Shown here: positions 14,901 through 17,014 of the stretch, in pieces
Layout: every line of letters starts with the position of its first letter
Numbering within the stretch: the first letter of the stretch is position 1
Assembly: GCA_017561105.1 (NCBI GenBank)
Contig: JAFZDR010000049.1
Coordinates: 1 to 17,014 of the forward strand
Origin: Alistipes sp.
GTDB lineage: Bacteria > Bacteroidota > Bacteroidia > Bacteroidales > Rikenellaceae
DNA length: 17,014 nt
Direction: 5' to 3'
Notes under the pieces: generated by a model
The model's database searches: none
What the model was told of the DNA's origin: nothing
The model's input: the letters and a program-made list of their open reading frames with translations, nothing else
Translations under genes and position numbers: made by a program

Positions 14901-15046
14901 ACGGTAATACCACCATCGGTACCGGTGTCGTTGGAGGAATGTTGATTGGTACATTGGCACTCTTGTTTGTGTTGCCTGCACTCTTCATCTTCTTCCAGTG
15001 GTTGCAGGAGAAGGTTAAACCAATTAAAACTATCGAGAACGAATAA
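11912..15046 (+). CDS. RND multidrug efflux pump, inner-membrane permease (AcrB/HAE1 family)
   Basis: 1044 residues, full family length. It is the proton-driven inner-membrane engine of a tripartite pump. A first membrane helix near the N-terminus (FIDRPILSSVISIVIIIGGLIGLAVLP) precedes the porter domain (YPGASAETVQ, 50-59). Helices of the first cluster span about 335-495, with the proton-relay pair D405-D406 in LSIGVVVDDAIIVVEAV. The second porter half covers about 560-870. The last cluster (about 872-1030) has K940 in GLLSKTAILITEFAGE and R972 in RFRPILMTVLTMVIGMIPL. These match E. coli AcrB D407, D408, K940 and R971, so the pump is predicted active. HAE1-type motifs favour hydrophobic or amphiphilic drugs over metals. 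The stop TAA overlaps the ATG of the channel gene (taatg). Confidence 0.96.
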   Translation: MNIKTFIDRPILSSVISIVIIIGGLIGLAVLPIERYPNIAPPTITVSVSYPGASAETVQKSTLVPLEEAINGVENMTYMSSAANNNGGGSVTIYFKQGINPDMAAVNVQNCVQRATRSLPSEVVEAGITVKKRQTSILERVAVYSPNGSYDRTFIVNYIKINLVPAISRIPGVGDIEVRGSDYSMRIWLKPDIMAQYKLIPADISTVLGEQNIEAATGSFGESSDHTFQYAMRYKGRLENISEFEDIVVRALPNGEVLRLKDVADIELGNQSYQYQCEIDGMNGTEFAIYQTPDSNATEVIKKIDSFLEQARQDFPVDLEMVILESTNDFLFASIYNVIRTLIEAIILVTLVVFIFLRDFRSTMIPLIATIVSIIGTFFFLFIFDFSINLLTLFALVLSIGVVVDDAIIVVEAVHSKLDLGYKSVYKATVDAMDGITSAIVTCTLVFMAVFIPTSFMGGTSGIFYTQFGITMAVAVAISALNALTLSPALCAMLLKAKDEHGNTVNMSFGKRMSLALDASFARMTKHYLRGVTFFLRHRWLGGLLLVAACGLLVYFMNTTKTGLVPREDLGTLRVDISSPPGTSLAQTKQVLDRFDHDIIQGIEEKFASSKTAGYSTAGGASSSQGNFVLRLKHWDERPGKEHSVMAVQKRIKEYSEEYNEAKIFTSTPAMIPGFGAAGGFNLYVQDRKGGKIEELADVTFAFIEALKQRPEISTAYTSFNPKFPQYQIDVDAVKCKRAGISTKEVLNVLNGYYGGVMSTRFNKFTKLYQVRIQAHPKYRADKQTLNNIFGRIGNEMAPISQFVTLEKIYAPENLARFNMFPAISVNGRSEEGYSSGDAIKAVQEVAQEYLPVGYGYDFSGIAREEAESTNNTVIIFIICIVLIYLILSALYESFLVPLAVILSVPFGLMGSVLFAKMMNVENNIYLQTGLIMLIGLLSKTAILITEFAGENRAKGMSLARATYVAAKERFRPILMTVLTMVIGMIPLMFSTGVGANGNTTIGTGVVGGMLIGTLALLFVLPALFIFFQWLQEKVKPIKTIENE

Positions 15047-16428
15047 TGAAACGAATTATTTTGGTTTTGAGCCTTGCGACACTTCTCACAAGCTGCTCAA
15101 TATATAAGAAATATAGTCGCCCGGAGGAGATTTCGACCGACAAACTCTATGGTAATATCGAGAAGGCCGATACTACCACTATGGCAGATATTTCGTGGCG
15201 CGAATTCTTCACCGATAAGCACCTGCAGGGCTATATCGAGCAGGGCTTGAAGAACAATATCGATATGCGCCTTGCTGCCGAGCGAGTATCGCAGGCCGAG
15301 TTGGCATTGCAGAGCGCGAAGTTGGCATTTATTCCGTCATTCGGATTTGAGCCATCTATCAGCCTCAAGACAAACTCGAATTTCGGATACTCATTGCCGA
15401 TAAAGGCGAGCTGGGAGATCGATATCATGGCGCGACAGATCAACGCCAAGCGTCAGGCCGAGGCGTCGTTGGAGTACAACAAACTCTATCGTCGCAGCAC
15501 CCAGACTGCTCTCGTATCGGCTATTGCAAACAACTACTACACATTGTTGATGCTCGATGCTCAGCTCCGTATTTCGCGTTCTACTGCGGCAACCTGGAAG
15601 GAGAATGTCCGCATTATGAAGGCGATGAAGGAGGCCGGTATGACCAACGCAGCATCTATCTCGCAGACCGAGGCAAACAGCTGCTCTATCGACGCATCGT
15701 TGCACGATTTGGAGTATAAGTTGGTACAGGCACAGAACTCGTTCGCCTTGCTTTTGGGCGTAACACCGCAGGACTTCCCTCGCGGAGAGTTGAATGGTGT
15801 AGATTTCAAGCAGGAGTTGTTTATAGGTATTCCGGCACAGTTGCTCTCTCGCCGTCCCGATGTTCAGCAGGCGGAGTATGAGTTGATGATGGCATTCTAC
15901 AACACAAACATTGCCCGTGCAGCACTCTACCCTTCTCTCACCATCACAGGTGAGGGCGGCTTGACAAACCCTGCCGAGTTCTTCGCATCGTTGTTAGGAA
16001 AGTTGGTTCAGCCTATATTTAATGCAGGTCGTTACCGCGCAGGCCTTAAGATTGCCGAGTCGCAGCAGCGCGAGGCTGTGATGCACTTCGAGCACAAGTT
16101 GTTGGAGGCCGGCAACGAGGTTAATACCGCATTGGCACAGTGCCGTTCGGCTCGCAGCAAGACAAATCTTCGTATACGCCAGATCGAGACTCTGAAGAGC
16201 GCCGTATATAGCACACGCCAGCTTATGAGCCACTCGGAGGCTACATACTTGGAGGTCTTGACAGCTCAGCAATCGTTGCTCTCGGCACGCTTGCAGCAGG
16301 TATCGGATCGCTTCGAGGGTATTCAGGGTGTTATCAACCTCTACCGTGCATTGGGCGGTGGCGTAGATACAAGCGTCGAGCCTGAGACCGAGAAGAACCC
16401 TATCTTCAAGTGTAACCGAAAGAAGTAA
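15046..16428 (+). CDS. Outer-membrane efflux channel lipoprotein (TolC/OprM, NodT family)
   Basis: 460 residues. The signal peptide ends at lipobox Cys17 (LATLLTSCSIYKKY), typical of OprM/NodT-type factors anchored in the outer membrane. Two related halves of long alpha-helices and short beta strands form the trimeric channel: half one about 60-240 (QGYIEQGLKNNIDMRLAAERV, FIPSFGFEPSISLK, ALVSAIANNYYTLLMLDAQL) and half two about 250-445 (GIPAQLLSRRPDVQQAEYEL, ALYPSLTITGEGGL, LLEAGNEVNTALAQ). The RRPDVxxAE motif is diagnostic. The start codon shares one base with the pump's stop, implying coupled translation. It completes the tripartite system, and a strong terminator follows. Confidence 0.95.
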   Translation: MKRIILVLSLATLLTSCSIYKKYSRPEEISTDKLYGNIEKADTTTMADISWREFFTDKHLQGYIEQGLKNNIDMRLAAERVSQAELALQSAKLAFIPSFGFEPSISLKTNSNFGYSLPIKASWEIDIMARQINAKRQAEASLEYNKLYRRSTQTALVSAIANNYYTLLMLDAQLRISRSTAATWKENVRIMKAMKEAGMTNAASISQTEANSCSIDASLHDLEYKLVQAQNSFALLLGVTPQDFPRGELNGVDFKQELFIGIPAQLLSRRPDVQQAEYELMMAFYNTNIARAALYPSLTITGEGGLTNPAEFFASLLGKLVQPIFNAGRYRAGLKIAESQQREAVMHFEHKLLEAGNEVNTALAQCRSARSKTNLRIRQIETLKSAVYSTRQLMSHSEATYLEVLTAQQSLLSARLQQVSDRFEGIQGVINLYRALGGGVDTSVEPETEKNPIFKCNRKK

Positions 16429-16444
16429 TCTTGATATAGAATCG

Positions 16445-16476
16445 AAATAGGCGACCGCAATGGTCGCCTATTTTTT
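16445..16476 (+). terminator. Rho-independent terminator of the efflux operon
   Basis: aaataggcgacc (16445-16456) pairs perfectly with ggtcgcctattt (16462-16473) around a 5-base loop and ends in a run of six T (16471-16476). It starts 17 bases after the channel gene's stop. Confidence 0.92.
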
Positions 16477-16483
16477 ATATTCA

Positions 16484-16535
16484 TATGTGAGCAACTCAGC
16501 GTCCGCAGTATAACGCCGAAAACACATTATTAGAC
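16484..16535. repeat. Half copy of a palindromic REP/MITE-like element
   Basis: These 52 bases match 16603-16654 with two mismatches. Only the right half of the element is present: the left arm found at 16546-16602 has no counterpart before 16484, where the operon terminator ends. Read on the minus strand it still encodes SNNVFSALYCGR and a stop, close to the tail of the MATE protein. Confidence 0.8.
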
Positions 16536-16545
16536 CAAAAAAATC

Positions 16546-16654
16546 GTATAATAAGTGGGGTTTCAAGGCATACAAGGCGTTGAGTGCGGAGCATACTTGA
16601 GGTATGTGAGCAACTCAGCGTCCGCAGTATAACGCCGAAAGCACCTTATTAGAC
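16546..16654. repeat. Full copy of a palindromic REP/MITE-like element
   Basis: About 109 bases with imperfect terminal inverted repeats: the left end reads gtataataag, and the complement of the right end reads gtctaataag, with tttc and ggc further in on both sides. Inside, ggcgtt/aacgcc and tgcgga/tccgca pair, enclosing two small hairpins (catac-ttgag-gtatg and tgag-caa-ctca), so a single strand can fold into a cloverleaf-like structure. There is no coding capacity for a transposase; it would be a non-autonomous element. Its right end lies inside the 3' end of the MATE gene. Confidence 0.7.
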
Positions 16655-17014
16655 GTTTTTTTAATTTTGCGGATTTGCCAGATAAATAATATCATCGCAA
16701 GAAGAATAGATGCAGCATCTGCTATTGGCATTGAGATCCATACACCATAAGCTCCAAGGGTGCGTGGCAAGATCCAGAGGAGCGGAATAAGGAATAGGAG
16801 CTGGCGTGTGAGCGACATAAAGATTGCCAACGAGGCCTTACCTATATATTGGAAGAAGCCACCTACTACAATCTGGAAGCCTACGAGAGGGAACATTGTA
16901 AGGATAAGACGCATACCCTGCGATGCGGCATCGACCATAAGCTGCTCGTTGAGTCCCTTCGACGAATCGACAAAGGCACGGGCTACAAGATGCGGCACAC
17001 TCTCGCCAATCAAG
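16615..17014 (-). CDS. MATE-family multidrug exporter, C-terminal part (5' end outside the window)
   Basis: The last 132 or so residues are visible and the reading frame runs off the right edge; the TTG at 17011-17013 is an internal Leu, not a start. Hydrophobic helices are seen at MRLILTMFPLVGFQIVVGGFFQ, LLFLIPLLWILPRTLGAYGVW and IADAASILLAMILFIWQI. Their order with FFQYIGKASLAIFMSLTRQ between them is that of the C-terminal half of MATE (NorM/DinF/MepA-like) cation-coupled exporters in the inner membrane. After the basic segment RKIKK, the last 12 residues (SNKVLSALYCGR) and the TGA are encoded by the repeat element at 16546-16654, so the native C-terminus has probably been replaced. The gene converges on the RND operon. 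Confidence 0.82.
   Translation of the reverse strand, partial: LIGESVPHLVARAFVDSSKGLNEQLMVDAASQGMRLILTMFPLVGFQIVVGGFFQYIGKASLAIFMSLTRQLLFLIPLLWILPRTLGAYGVWISMPIADAASILLAMILFIWQIRKIKKTSNKVLSALYCGR

Noticed and set aside
16484..16654. CRISPR array
   Set aside because: Only two unequal copies exist, the repeat is 52 bases with internal palindromes, and there is no regular spacer pattern or cas gene.
16546..16654. tRNA or structured RNA gene suggested by the cloverleaf-like folding
   Set aside because: There is no anticodon-arm geometry, T-loop GTTCGA motif or CCA end, and the fold follows from imperfect terminal inverted repeats of a mobile-type element.

Overview
The window looks like a chromosomal segment of a member of the Bacteroidales, probably Alistipes or another Rikenellaceae (phylum Bacteroidota). 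The genus is an inference from protein style and roughly balanced base composition. The phylum is better supported: most transcription units start with the Bacteroidota -7 element TAnnTTTG, two of them with a clear TTTG about 19-20 bases upstream; start codons lack strong Shine-Dalgarno sites; and the lipoproteins, FKBP-type proteins and tripartite pump are of Bacteroidales type.

Layout. (1) 1-252: 3' end of a plus-strand gene whose tail is a repetitive Cys/Lys/Glu-rich peptide. It converges on pdxB (313-1308, minus), and the two share a strong hairpin. (2) 1428-3278: two plus-strand lipoproteins of the FKBP peptidyl-prolyl isomerase type, the first with a degraded active site and the second with an intact one. 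Each has its own promoter, and a terminator follows the second. (3) 3330-3923 (minus): a membrane-anchored coiled-coil protein of unknown function. (4) 8154 down to 3996 (minus): a housekeeping operon murB - tilS - holA - class IV aminotransferase-like gene, with gaps of 13, 7 and 2 bases, covering cell-wall precursor synthesis, tRNA-Ile modification, the clamp-loader delta subunit and a probable PLP enzyme. (5) 8308-10617 (plus): a class 2 dihydroorotate dehydrogenase homologue with unusual active-site residues, followed after 3 bases by cinA. (6) 10754-16428 (plus): a complete tripartite RND efflux operon (periplasmic adaptor, inner-membrane pump, outer-membrane channel) with its own promoter and a strong terminator. 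(7) 16484-16654: one full and one half copy of a palindromic REP/MITE-like repeat. The full copy supplies the last codons and stop of a MATE-family exporter that enters from the right edge on the minus strand.

No phage, CRISPR, toxin-antitoxin or defence system is visible. Most of the window is housekeeping plus drug export. The items most worth a second look are the Cys-rich repeat tail, the dihydroorotate dehydrogenase homologue with several altered substrate-contact positions, the repeat that rewrites the C-terminus of the MATE protein, and several compact regulatory arrangements: a terminator whose loop holds the next gene's -7 box, palindromes at transcription starts, and a nearly leaderless gene.
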